A stretch of DNA of 64,000 nucleotides. It comes from Ulva prolifera (Eukaryota; Chlorophyta; Ulvophyceae; Ulvales; Ulvaceae). This document shows positions 54,063-64,000 of this stretch, piece by piece. The position numbers and the translations under genes were made by a program. Each line of letters opens with the position of its first letter. Positions within the stretch are counted from its first letter, which is position 1. The DNA is taken from positions 8,464,842 to 8,528,841 of the forward strand of contig CM041197.1 in NCBI GenBank assembly GCA_023078555.1. Direction: 5' to 3'. A model generated the notes under the pieces. The model ran no database searches and had not been told where the DNA came from. It saw only the letters and a program-made list of their open reading frames with translations.

Positions 54063-56071
54063 TCCGCTGCCAAAAGCTCTCAACGTAGGCAGTCTCTGAT
54101 GTGGATCCCAGAGTTCGTTGAGGCTAGCCACAGCACGACCGCGGTATAACCATGTGGAGCGAAGACGAGCCCCGATCTGTGTACAGAGTCTTCGCTTTTG
54201 CCAAGCATATCATAGCCTTGAGAGGTATCAAATACAATCGCCTGATTGATATCATGTTTAGGAATTTCCTGTCCTGAATGGTGCTTGCTGAGGGCGCATT
54301 TGTGTACATCGCCCGTGAGCAAACGGAGGCCCTTCGCCACAGAAGTAGCAAACTGATCTCAGGAGTTCTCTGAGACGTGCAAGGCCACATGTTCGACTAG
54401 CGAGCCTCAGTACAGCACTCGTGGTGTTGGTCAAGTGAACTTCTTGGAAGCCATGGGCTGGAGGTCTCAGCGAAGAGGCATTACCTCTGAAACACATACA
54501 TCCCGCAAACACCAGTCATCCAGTGAAGTAGACCTGAAAAATTGCTGTGCAGTGTGACTGGGGTCCCATCGTTCACTTGTTCGTGCAGTTTACGCCCTTG
54601 GCGATGCACCAGTCAGAAAACGTGGGCTCCACTTTACATAAGCTGCATCGACATCGCAGCCAAGCTTTACAACCAGGTTTCAGCTCAAACTTCTGGATCC
54701 TGGGTAGTCCACGTGGGTTGAGGATGTGTGCCTTGCTGCTGTGAGAACAAGCATAGCCGGATCAGGGACGAAGCCAGCCATGGCTGGCTAGTGCTCTAGA
54801 TATGCATTCGCTTGCACCCACTGCTGTCGCGAGGCGCCAACAGACATGGATCGCCGTGAACTTCTGCTGGGAATTTCATCTGAAAGATGGATCCCCTTTG
54901 GGTACCCTCTGAAACGACCATGCACGAAAAGTAAGGCTTGTCAAGCAAGGCGAATGGCAAGCTCGAGTGCCACTGCCCTGTAACAAACCAGAACAGGTTG
55001 CCGCAGAGGCAGGCTCCAACAACATGCATATATCAATCATGTATCATTCATCGTTGCAGTGCTGCAGGGCCACCTCCAAATTGTGCCTTGAATGATGGCT
55101 GGGTATACTGCCAGCCGTTAAGGTTTGAAAGGACTCCGTAGGAAATTTGCATTGAATCTACAGTATGCAGTACGTCTCTTGACATCGAAACCGAAAAGTG
55201 TTTAGCAGAGAAAAAAAATGGGTCTGCGTGACAGGCTGGCTAGTCTGACTGCATGCGCCAATGTGCTGAGTGCCGCAGGTTTGCTCAACAAGAATTCAGC
55301 AAGGATCAGTGAGCTGGCTGCGAAGTGTTTGGCTGGATTATCGTCGACTCCACACCATGGGTACTGTGTGCGAGCGTCTTGCTGCTGTGCATGGTTGTAA
55401 GGCATTCGGTGAAGCTGTCTCGGCAGTGCATCATCCCCCATTGCGTTGCTATCTTACAGGCAGTGCCACTGAAATCTTTATAGAGTTCGTGCATAGCGAC
55501 TAAGCATGTTGAGCCTTAGGCGCATGCGGTCCTCGGACATTTTGTGGTATCGCGATGGCAATGAAGCGCCATGTGGTAGCCACCATGATTTGCTGGAAAT
55601 GCATGCACGACTGAGCATCGGAGAAGAAGCATTTGTCCGGACATCACGGATGCCTTGCAATTGTTGCTACTCTAGCGCTTGCTGCAACATCAGTTGCCAG
55701 TGCTGCGGGCAAGGCTGTCAGCTACCGACTGCATGTCGACGTCCGACCCCTTGACTATCGTTCTGTACCATGAAAACCAAGATACTTTGGCTGGCTGTTA
55801 CGTCACCCGAGCCCGTAGTCCATGGGACGAGCGTGTGCATGCAGCAAGTTGTGGCTTGTAAGCGTTCCGGGGGGAGCCGTCGTCTTGTGGCCAGCGCGCG
55901 TTGCCGAGGTCTGTGGCTGTGCTGCATTCCGAACACTTTCGAATCACTCGAGCGCCCTCGCAGAGATGGATTGTTGCAGTATAAATACAGGCACACACGG
56001 CAACTCTTCATTATCAGCCTTACCACCGCATTCGCTTCATCATTTTCCATCCGTTGCGAACACACACAAAA
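54063..56071. other. Intergenic between divergent methyltransferase A and ELIP
   Basis: About 2 kb holding two divergent promoters. No supported gene. Confidence 0.45.
55980..55987 (+). promoter_or_regulatory. TATAAATA box of ELIP
   Basis: TATAAATA lies 92 bp upstream of the ELIP ATG, giving a short 5' leader of about 60 bp. Confidence 0.65.
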
Positions 56072-56796
56072 ATGATCGGCATTGCTGCTCTCCCAACCCG
56101 CTCTGCAGTGGTCTCGACCCGCGGACAGTCCACAGTTGCTCATGGCATCTTTGAAGCCGTTAGGGATACCATCAAGCCCCGCGTCAATGAACTCCGCCGG
56201 AATCAGCTGTCGGCTGGCACCACGGACGTCGGCAGTACGCTCCATTCCGACCTTGAAGCACCGGCGCCTGTTGACCCCGCGCCGCGATTTTGGGGTTGTT
56301 GAGAACAGTCGGGCTTGTCGTTACTGGTCATTTCCGCTGCGCTGTCCTGAATGTTGTATTGCGTCTCAGCGCTTTCGTGACGTTGCCCTGCAGCCCTTTC
56401 GCAATACGACGATGCGCCAGAGACTTGCATACTGACCGCATTGTTGCTGGTGCAGAAATTATGAAATTCACCGGCCCTGCCCCGGAGCTTATCAACGGGC
56501 GCCTAGCCATGCTTGGCTTCACAGCTGCCATGGGCGCAGAGTGCACCAGCCAGGAGACATTCGTTCAGCAGTTCTCCGATGCTCCTCTAACCATCCTCGC
56601 CGTGTCGGCGCTCCTCATCGTAGCATCATTGATCCCAATGGTGCGTGGCAGTGCTATCTTGGACGATGGTGGTGGTGAGGGAGTTCGCCCTGGTGGCTTC
56701 AACATCACCAATGAGTTGATCAATGGCCGTGCCGCTATGCTGGGTCTGTCGATCATGATCGCATATGAGACCGTCACTGGCGCAGCTCTTTTCTAG
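56072..56796 (+). CDS. ELIP: Early light-induced protein (ELIP, LHC-like), 2 exons, 187 aa
   Basis: Exons 56072-56294 and 56456-56796 join in phase 1 (G|gttgtt ... ggtgcag|AA). The joint rebuilds RFWEIMKFTGPAPELINGRL, the standard ELIP lead-in to helix I. Residues 1 to about 40 are Ser/Thr/Arg-rich, a chloroplast transit peptide. The mature protein has three membrane helices: I ELINGRLAMLGFTAAMGAE, II APLTILAVSALLIVASLIPM, III ELINGRAAMLGLSIMIAYET. Helices I and III carry the E-x-x-N-G-R-x-A-M-L-G chlorophyll-binding motif. ELIPs bind chlorophyll and xanthophylls transiently under light stress in thylakoids. Length is typical. The gene is near-neutral in GC and sits between two methyltransferase paralogues. 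Its gttgtt donor differs from the usual gtgcg of the window but gives the correct phase. Confidence 0.92.
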
Positions 56797-58558
56797 ACAG
56801 AACTGTCCTAGAGGACACACAGAGAATAGCACAGAAAAAAGAAAGGTTCCCGTTGGTTGGACTGATGTGGTAGTTGCATTGAGCCTGATGCATTTTTTCC
56901 TTTTTTTTGTGTATATGAAGGCATGTTCAGGATAGTAGCACATCAGATGAGGATTTCCAGTACATGTGTAGTTCGATCAGTGATGTCAGATCATTTGCAC
57001 ATTGTAATGCTCCGAGGACATATTGCCCACTGCATGCTTGAAAATCATTGCGTCACGATAAGAACATGACACAGTCTGTTTCACACACCACTCCTCAACA
57101 AGCACTTGTGAAATAATATACCCTCCATGATGCCTGGTGCATGGTGACTTGTACATGAGCTGCCGTAGTTCCATGACTGTGTTCCTGTACCTTTCACACT
57201 GCACATACTGTTGACAGAAAAAATTCACACCTTGTATCATTACCACCTCCATTTATACCCACCAGGAAGACTTTTCCAGGTCACCAGGAAGACCTTTCCA
57301 GATGTGTAATGAAATTTTAACACTGATGACTGGGACACACTGATAGGTACATTTTCAATATGCACAATTGTATGTTGGTAGGAGGAATTGCAGACAAATG
57401 TGAATATGAAAATGGCAAGAAGTCTTTCACTCACAACAGCTGGTGCTTGTGAAGTGCTTCCAGTATACACTTCACGATACACACTCATGTCATGTGCCAC
57501 CACAGTATGACACATTGATAACAACAGTTGAGAAATGAACTTATGAAAAAAAAACCAATCAATTGTATTATATGTGAACTGGTATTCCTGTATTCAGCTA
57601 CGTACACTACCTTCGTGACAGTGCTGGGGGCAATTATACAAGTTGGACTGTGTTCATGTGTCCTCACACTCGATAGCACGGGCGGTGCTTTGTTACGTCA
57701 GTGTGGGTGATATATCTCCCCCCCCACAACACTTTCACTCTGCAATAGTGCCGTTCACATAAAAGTGGCAGATCATGCGCTTCGTCACATGCATGCCTCC
57801 ATGATGCGTAGTACTGACCGACGCACTGCCACAATGCACTCCTGCGAGCCATACGTCGCTCACATGTTATGACAACCACATGCATGCACATGCTCCCGGC
57901 GCAGGGGTCACAGACTGGCCACTACACCCGCCACAATGGGGTGCGGACGCCGCAGGCTGTCCGCCGCCAATTGCAAATGGCTCAAGTTACAAGAGCTGCA
58001 CGCGGCGCACATGGGCAGCGGATTAAACTTGTTCTGGCAACGCCAACAGGCGTCTCTTGGGCTGAGATCCCGCCACTCACTGTCATGCACAGCGAGTGCC
58101 GTGCAGCCTTTGGCCCCCGCTTAGGAGATGCTACCTCCTTCTCAAAGCTGCCGCTGCAGAGTGTTTCTGTGGGATACAACCGCCGGTAAACAGAAGCCCG
58201 GCCGGGGCCCAGGCCGCTGCATGTGTGCATTGGCATCGCGCAGCCGCGGCCGGGACGAATCGTCTGGCAAGATTGCGGCGGCACCCCCCCACAGAAACAC
58301 TCTTTAGATCCGATAACCTGGTGCGTGAGTGCGCTGCAACCCAAAGTTTCTGAGTAATGAGCACAACACAAGCACTGCTACCTGAAATACAGCTACCTCG
58401 TGATCGTCAGGCCCTCATGCAGGGCCTGTAGATACAGTGCGCCTGTGGCCATGCAAGACTGGCTGAACACCCACCACCTGCGTAACAGCACTTTCCGCCC
58501 GTTGCCGTAACAGCCACCGCGGCAAGGGGGTATCTGCACGCAAGCGATGCACGCAACC
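56797..58558. other. Intergenic between convergent ELIP and methyltransferase B
   Basis: AT-richer than the rest of the window up to about 57750. Contains a snapback element at 58157-58304; no gene seen. Confidence 0.45.
58157..58304. repeat. About 150-bp snapback (hairpin) element
   Basis: agagtgtttctgtggg at 58159 is inverted as cccacagaaacactct near 58288. Weaker complementarity (ccggccgggg against ccgcggccggg) continues inward, so nearly the whole stretch can fold back. Confidence 0.7.
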
Positions 58559-61323
58559 TCACGGCAGCTTTGCATGGTAGAACCGATTGAACGGATTCTC
58601 CCAGTCCAGCACCTCCACCCCCGCAAACCCGGCATCCCTCAGCATCGAGCGCGCCAGCGGCTCGTGCCACCCGAGGGTCCCCAGCCCCAGCCCCCCCTCC
58701 TCACTCATCCCACTGTTCAGGCACAGCATCACTGACACGCCGTAGCCGATGGTCGCGAGCGTCGCGTCCTCCCGCATTAGGTCCCCAGCTTTCTCCTGTG
58801 CCTTGAAGTCCGCGATGAGGTACCCCCACGCGTCGTCCTTGAGTGCGGCGCGCGCGATCGGCAGGACCTCGTCCGGCCGCGCCATGTCGTGCACCGCGTC
58901 GTACGTGATGATGAAGTCGTACGCCTTCGGGGGCATCTGCTGGCCGGGCAGGGAGGGGTTGAAGAGGGCGGTGTTGGGGGTGCCGGCGAGGCGCGCGGCG
59001 GCGGCGGCGATGGCGGTGGCGCTGGTGTCAAAGCCGTGGAAGGTGGAGGCGGGGAAGGCGGCGGCGAGTATGCCAAGCACTTCACCCTCCCCGCATCCCA
59101 AGTCCGCACACGTCGCGCCACGCTCCAGCCGCTCCACCAGCTCTGCAGGCGCCCGCGGCATATCGGCGGAGGTCTGGTGGGGCGCGTACAGGCGCGCAGG
59201 TGCGGTTTGACGCAGGGCAGGCCAGAATCATGTACTGCCGTGCACATAGCGGGTATATGTTGCTTTGAACCCGCAGGTTCCTGTCAGCAGATGAGTTTGC
59301 AATTGCCACAGCTGTTCTGGCAGCTTGAGATGCATGCAGCTCGAGATACACAGGCCTAATTCCTGCACTTGCTCTCCAGAACGCCACCTCGTGCGTCCGC
59401 TGGTGAGAGGAGGCATGCAGATGAAGGGTGCAGGGAACTGGGTGGGTCGTGTCGCGCACCTGGAACGGTCCGGATGTTTCTGATGAGATTGTGGCGCGCC
59501 CACACACCCTGGTCACGGCAGAGCGCGCACGCGAAGCTCTCACCGTAGTCGTCATACTTCATACCGCGGCCGTCCGCGCTGCGGAAGATCTCCTGCATGC
59601 ATGTGCGGCCACAGTCACACAGCTGCAGCCACTACCCGGCAGCTGTGAGAGCCCTCCGCCCTTCTGCCAGCTGCGCAGGCACCCTCGAAGCAGTGCTCAC
59701 GGGCAGCATGCATGCTGGCGGTGGTATGGGACACAGCCGTACCACCTCCCAGGGCAAAATGCAAACAGAGCCAAGCCCCGGCACAGTCGGCCGTACCCAC
59801 CATGCATGGTGTGTGCCTCCGGCGCGCGCTCGGACGCAGCACAACCCAGGCCTGGAGCAGGCCTTACATCGCGGCTGCCCCCAGAGCGCAGCGCAGCTTA
59901 CCTGATGTCATATCGCTCTGTCATGGTAAGTGAGAGCATGCCGCCGCAGCGGGCACAGCACCCCATGGCGCTCTGGGGGGGGGGACCGCAGCATGCACAG
60001 CGCAGCACACCTGCAGCCGGCCGTACTTCTGGAAGCCCTCGACAATCATCTGCGTGGTGCCGGTGAGGAACAGCGGCGACGCCTGCGCGTTGTACTCGTG
60101 TGCCAGCACGTCCGCCTGGGCCTCCGACAGCCAGAACGTTCCGCCGTCTTCCGCCGCCGACACGAGCCGCGCTGATGCCTGCACCGCTGCGACGTCATCA
60201 CGGCCGAGGCCGCAGCACACCCAGCACGAGCCGCTTTCACCGTGCCTGCTGTGTGCACGTCTATGCAAGCGCGTGTACCATGCATGATCTTGACAACACC
60301 GCACCGGCCACCGCACCGGCCACTGCACCGGTGTCTGAGGCGCCTGTATACACGACCGCACACAACCCGTAGCATTCCCATGTCCAAGCCTCGTGCAACG
60401 TGCATGGGGCCTTGCAGTAAGGTGTTTGTGTGGTGCCATGCATGGCGGTCATGCATGTAGCGGGGCAGGCGCACAAGCTGGAGGAGGAGCTCCCGGACCC
60501 AGCGCTCGTGGAGGCCGGCGGCGGTGGCGACGGCGGAGGGGGCCTGGGGGGGCTGCCCGGCCATGTGCCTGAACACGCCGAGCTGGTCCGCGAGGCCGAC
60601 CATGAGGACGGTGACAGCCCCGGTGAGGTACCCCGCCATGCGCTCCGCCACCTGTAGACATGCACTGTGCGTTGGTGACGATGCACGGGGGCCACTTGGT
60701 CGTGATGCTTACGGGGGGACCAGAGCTCTGGCTAGCGTCTGTGGAGCGAAGAGCACATACAACTTTTGGAGTTGTCGCGATGCAAATGGATATGGCGACG
60801 CAATGATGCTGCGCTTCACCCTGACAGTCATGCATAGATGCGCTGTCATGTGTGGTACACTGGCAACGATGGAGAGGCACCACAGGCCACGCCGCCGTTG
60901 CCGTTGCGTGTGTGCTGAAGCAATTGCTGATTGCTGCGTGTGTGCTTGTTAACTGTGCTGGTGAAGCATGCGCAGAAGCATTCCCGAATCTGTGGGCAGA
61001 GGATCTCCTGTACTGCTGCAGGTTGCTGGACAACAGCGCCGGTTCTTGCTGCAGCTGTGTGCTTCGCATGTGATCGTGAGTGCTTCGGATCACTCAAACT
61101 CACCGGCAAGCCCGGCACATGCGACAGCAGTTGCGATGGGCGAGGCGATGTGCGTCGTTGCGGGTGGAAGCAAGTGCCGACATCCGCCGATCGATGCTAG
61201 GATGCTCAGTGTGCACGGTCGCACCTCTTCTCCAGATTCTGGCGGAAAGACCGGAGTCGTATTGGTCGCGCATGTCTCGTCATTGCAGTCTTCGCAGCTT
61301 CCCTGCTCGGCCGTACAGCTCAT
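58559..61323 (-). CDS. SAM-dependent methyltransferase B (paralogue of A), 5 exons, 386 aa
   Basis: Minus-strand exons 61323-61225, 60651-60475, 60178-60011, 59592-59460 and 59142-58559. The last four have the same lengths as in copy A; only the first differs (99 versus 93 bp). Donors are GTGCG in introns 1, 2 and 4 and gtgtgc in intron 3. Domain order is the same: a short N-terminus that is Cys-rich here (MSCTAEQGSCEDCNDETC), the winged helix (LMVGLADQLGVFRHMAGQPP, HERWVRELLLQL, ASARLVSAAEDGGTFWLSEA), then the Rossmann domain with DLGCGEG and YDFIITYDAVHDM. Exons 1-4 have diverged from copy A, while most of exon 5 is almost identical. Substrate is unknown. The N-terminal Cys residues are absent from copy A and might bind metal, which is speculative. 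Confidence 0.88.
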
Positions 61324-62704
61324 TTTCGGTGAAATGATGTGCGGCAGTACCAACTTTGCGTATGATTGAGCTTGTTTGGCGCTAGATCGACCCCAGACAG
61401 CAACCCAGAGATGATTTGTGACTCGAATTGGTGGTCTGTACTGCTAGCTATACAGCGCTGCAGCCCTTTTATCTTCGACGCCGTGACTAGTGGCGTTTGC
61501 CCGTCGATCAATCGCTCCAGCATGCAGGTGAACTGAAGATGACCTCAGGCTGCTCTCGCTGCGAAGGGGTAGCCTGGGGAACCCAAGCAGCGATCGTTGG
61601 CCACGGAGGAGATCATCCGGATAGCGAAAGCGAGCTCACATGCATGGAGCAATTCGCGACACCACCGGAACGTGCCTGGGTATGCTGATGTGGACGCAAA
61701 CAACCTAAGCTTTGTCTTGTCCGCAAGAGTAGCACTGCATCCTTGATCTCGTGAGAAATTGTGCATGTACACACCTTGAGTATAGGCAACAAGCGTCTCG
61801 ACGGAGTGTGAAGCAGCATTTCATGGTCGCGGTATCGTAGACATGCACAGGCCATTCATACTGCTGCAGTAAGCACCTTCTGCGCACTTGGAGCAGGCCG
61901 AGGCTTCACAGCGGTGTTCACCCGGCCTGAGCAGGCTGCGCCACCTTCTGCGGGGCGAGGTCTTCATCCGTGCCATCGACGATGCTTCGCCCTTGTAACA
62001 CACAGATGCTGTGAAGGCTTGCTATCCAAATCGTTCCTCGCCATAGACCTTGAGGAACCATCTATGCATGCAAACTTTCGCGTCAGCGCCACAATCGTTG
62101 GCTTCTGCGTGTAGCACTCTGGCTGAAGTAGGATTTGCTGTTCATCACAGCAAACTGCGAACACATGGTTGTATTTGCTGTGGCGTGTGCTCTGTACTCT
62201 GCCGTATGGCAGTCTTTCACCGCGGTGTGGTTAGGTGTGCTCAGGCAAGCATTGGCCTCCCCAACCATACTGCACGAGTCCTCTGGTCGGAGGTGTACAA
62301 CACAGAGCTCCCTTGATCTCACAGGTCTACTTTTTTTTATCCCAGCGCAGCCAGAACACCATGCAGCTGTCTGTTCCATAGTCTGGGAACAGGTGGAGCT
62401 GCCTGCTTGCTGGTGATATGGAGCTGCCTGCTTGCTTCAACCTTGTCCGAGAGCAGATGTGGACCGATGCTGTGCCAGTGGCAGCTCAGACATGCGCTGC
62501 TGCTCATCTCCGGGCGTGCACATTGCTCGAGAGGAACGCCTGTTGCCACAGAGCACTCAATGTACCGCCAGGCCCGGGCAGTGTTGCGTATGCCAGCATA
62601 TGCCACCTCTGCCACTGAGCACCTCCCGATCACGGCTCACCTTGGCGGTCAGAGGCAAGGCGGGCAAGGCAGGCTCCCAAACAGGCTATCCCCCCGGGCT
62701 GGCT

Positions 62705-62793
62705 TGCGGCCAACAGCGGCTGTGACAGTCAACGATAGTATAGTATTTGGTTGTGGATCGTATCGTTGATGGCCACAGCCGCTGTTGGCCGCA
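62705..62793. repeat. 33-bp inverted repeat (hairpin)
   Basis: Arms 62705-62737 and 62761-62793 match at 30 of 33 positions around a 23-bp AT-rich loop. Confidence 0.88.
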
Positions 62794-63002
62794 CGCTCGG
62801 CGAACAGCAGTGCGGCCACCACGAGCTTGCAGCTGCGGGGCCCCCTTGGACCCCGTGCCTGTTGGAAGCAGGCCCTCGCCTGCGGAGCACAGTGTTCCCG
62901 CCCCAGCATCCACATACTTTGCGCGCGCCGAGTCGGATCCGCTCGGGGGGTCAGAACAGGCCCTGCACGTGACCACCTCGCTCAGCACACGACGAGGCCC
63001 TG

Positions 63003-63212
63003 TGAGTTGCGTACGGCTGCCTGAGGGGTTTCCAGGTGGTTTACCCCTTTGATGTGGGCTCCCGCTCATTTGAATGTAAAGTAAAGTAAAGTAAAATCTG
63101 AATTTACTGAGCCGTATCCTATTGGACATTGACAACTCCAAATTAACGGAACCACATATGCCGAAGGGGTAAACCACCTGGAAACCCCCCTCAGACAACC
63201 GTACGCAACTCA
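63003..63212. mobile_element. MITE-like element with 47/49-bp terminal inverted repeats and TTTAC tail inside
   Basis: Left end 63003-63049 (tgagttgcgtacggctgcct...) and right end 63164-63212 are inverted copies with two mismatches and one 2-bp gap. The interior holds the dispersed core (minus orientation) starting with gtaaagtaaagtaaagtaaa. No coding capacity. The flanks share only TG, so a target-site duplication is not clear. Confidence 0.7.
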
Positions 63213-63282
63213 TGTGGTGAACATTGACGCCTTGCTCATTTGAAGGTGTCAATGCCCTCTTAAGGGTACGCCTCAGTGAATG

Positions 63283-63328
63283 TCGTCTCAAGGATATGGC
63301 TGAATCCAGATCTACTTTACTTGACTTT
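63283..63328 (+). repeat. Partial TTTAC-tailed repeat copy
   Basis: gtctcaaggatatggctgaa followed by tccagatctactttacttgacttt resembles the core and tail of the copy in the WRKY copy 1 intron. Confidence 0.5.
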
Positions 63329-63738
63329 CGACAGCGGGGGTGGCGGGTGCGTCTATGCACATGCGCGGGAAGGTCGCTGGTGGGCTTTGCATATGATGTA
63401 GTATTGTAGCTCATTAGCTGAAGAGCGCGTCTGGTGCGGCGGGTGCTCGCGTTCTGAACAGGCCTGGCCGGGCCAGCCGGGTGGGCATGCATGTGGCGAT
63501 CCACAGTGATTTGACCGCTACGCCACTGGATTGCCACAGTCCACGTTGTCCCTGCGCTGCGGTTCCCATTGATGCTGGCAGCCTGATGGCAGCATATATG
63601 TCAACGTACAACAACTGCCCTGCAAGCTGGCGCCATGATCCGACGTAATGTGCCAACGTCATCGGTGACTTCAGCCCCTACGTCTCACCGCGGCATCACA
63701 TGTAGCCACTCATAGGACAAGTTCAGATCAAGTTTGGT

Positions 63739-64000
63739 GTGCTGTGCTGTGCTGTGCGTGCTGTGGTTGGACACTGGAGCCTTGTGCGCAGAGGAGCCCC
63801 ATGCTGTGATGTGCTGTGCGTGCTGTGGTCGGACACTGGAGCCTTGTGCGCAGAGGAGCCCCATGCTGTGCTGTGCTGTGCGTGCTGTGGTCGGACACTG
63901 GAGCCTTGTGCGCAGAGGAGCCCCATGCTGTGCTGTGCTGTGCGTGCTGTGGTCGGACACTGGAGCCTTGTGCGCAGAGGAGCCCCATGCTGTGCTGTGC
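63739..64000 (+). repeat. 62-bp satellite, at least 4 copies, truncated by the window edge
   Basis: The anchor cttgtgcgcagaggagcccc recurs at 63781, 63843, 63905 and 63967, a strict 62-bp period. Each unit includes a (GTGCT)n stretch that varies slightly. The array continues beyond the window. Confidence 0.95.

Larger units (their letters stand above)
61324..64000. other. Repeat-rich window end, no supported gene
   Basis: Holds a hairpin (62705-62793), a MITE-like element (63003-63212), a further TTTAC copy (63283-63328) and a satellite at the edge. A 283-codon minus-strand frame (62686-63537) crosses these repeats and is not taken as a gene. Confidence 0.45.

Noticed and set aside
62686-63537. 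283-codon minus-strand frame
   Set aside because: It runs through a hairpin and the MITE-like element, and the protein shows no family.

Overview
The window is nuclear DNA from a photosynthetic eukaryote, most likely a green alga. Genes are broken by many spliceosomal introns. The gene set includes a neoxanthin-pathway protein (NXD1 family), an early light-induced protein, a Tat-targeted thylakoid-lumen protein, WRKY-type transcription factors, mitochondrial-type pyruvate carboxylase and the metazoan/plant-type helicase DDX41. I cannot name the genus. Intergenic DNA is long, close to 50% GC and rich in small repeats. Several genes (pyruvate carboxylase, DDX41, both methyltransferases, NXD1, PDZ protein) are strongly GC-rich. 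Others (HSP20, ELIP, ribosomal protein eL43) are near-neutral in base use.

Layout: 1-144, 3' end of an unidentified gene. 2.6-8.5 kb, two convergent WRKY-like genes of 341 and 342 aa with the same intron position. 10.5-11.2 kb, ribosomal protein eL43 (RPL37A), minus strand. 12.9-14.6 kb, a probable unknown minus-strand gene. 15.3-25.4 kb, a 15-exon pyruvate carboxylase. 26.6-27.5 kb, a 3-exon HSP20. 28-31 kb, a repeat-rich stretch with dispersed elements, a CTG microsatellite and a broken reverse-transcriptase remnant. 32.1-32.8 kb, the 3' part of a thylakoid-lumen protein gene. 35.0-35.6 kb, a PDZ-like protein. 37.3-38.9 kb, NXD1. 42.8-49.9 kb, a 9-exon DDX41 helicase. 51.0-54.1 and 58.6-61.3 kb, two paralogous 5-exon SAM-dependent methyltransferases on the minus strand, with an ELIP gene between them at 56.1-56.8 kb. 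The last 2.7 kb hold a MITE-like inverted-repeat element and a 62-bp satellite that runs off the edge.

The splice models were built by hand. They are supported by phase agreement at nearly every junction and by continuity of conserved protein families. The reconstructed introns share an unusual code. Donors are mostly GTGCG (24 of about 38 junctions), three are GC, and acceptors are mostly TGCAG with little polypyrimidine tract, often preceded by GCATGCATGCAG. Several introns carry long C-runs right after the donor.

The genes do not form an operon-like unit. Themes are photoprotection and stress (ELIP, NXD1, HSP20), core RNA and protein machinery (DDX41, eL43), anaplerotic carbon metabolism (pyruvate carboxylase) and transcription (WRKY pair). 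The least-described items are the WRKY pair with a conserved C-terminal motif, the methyltransferase pair with a conversion-like identity patch, the splice-site code and the lumen protein.
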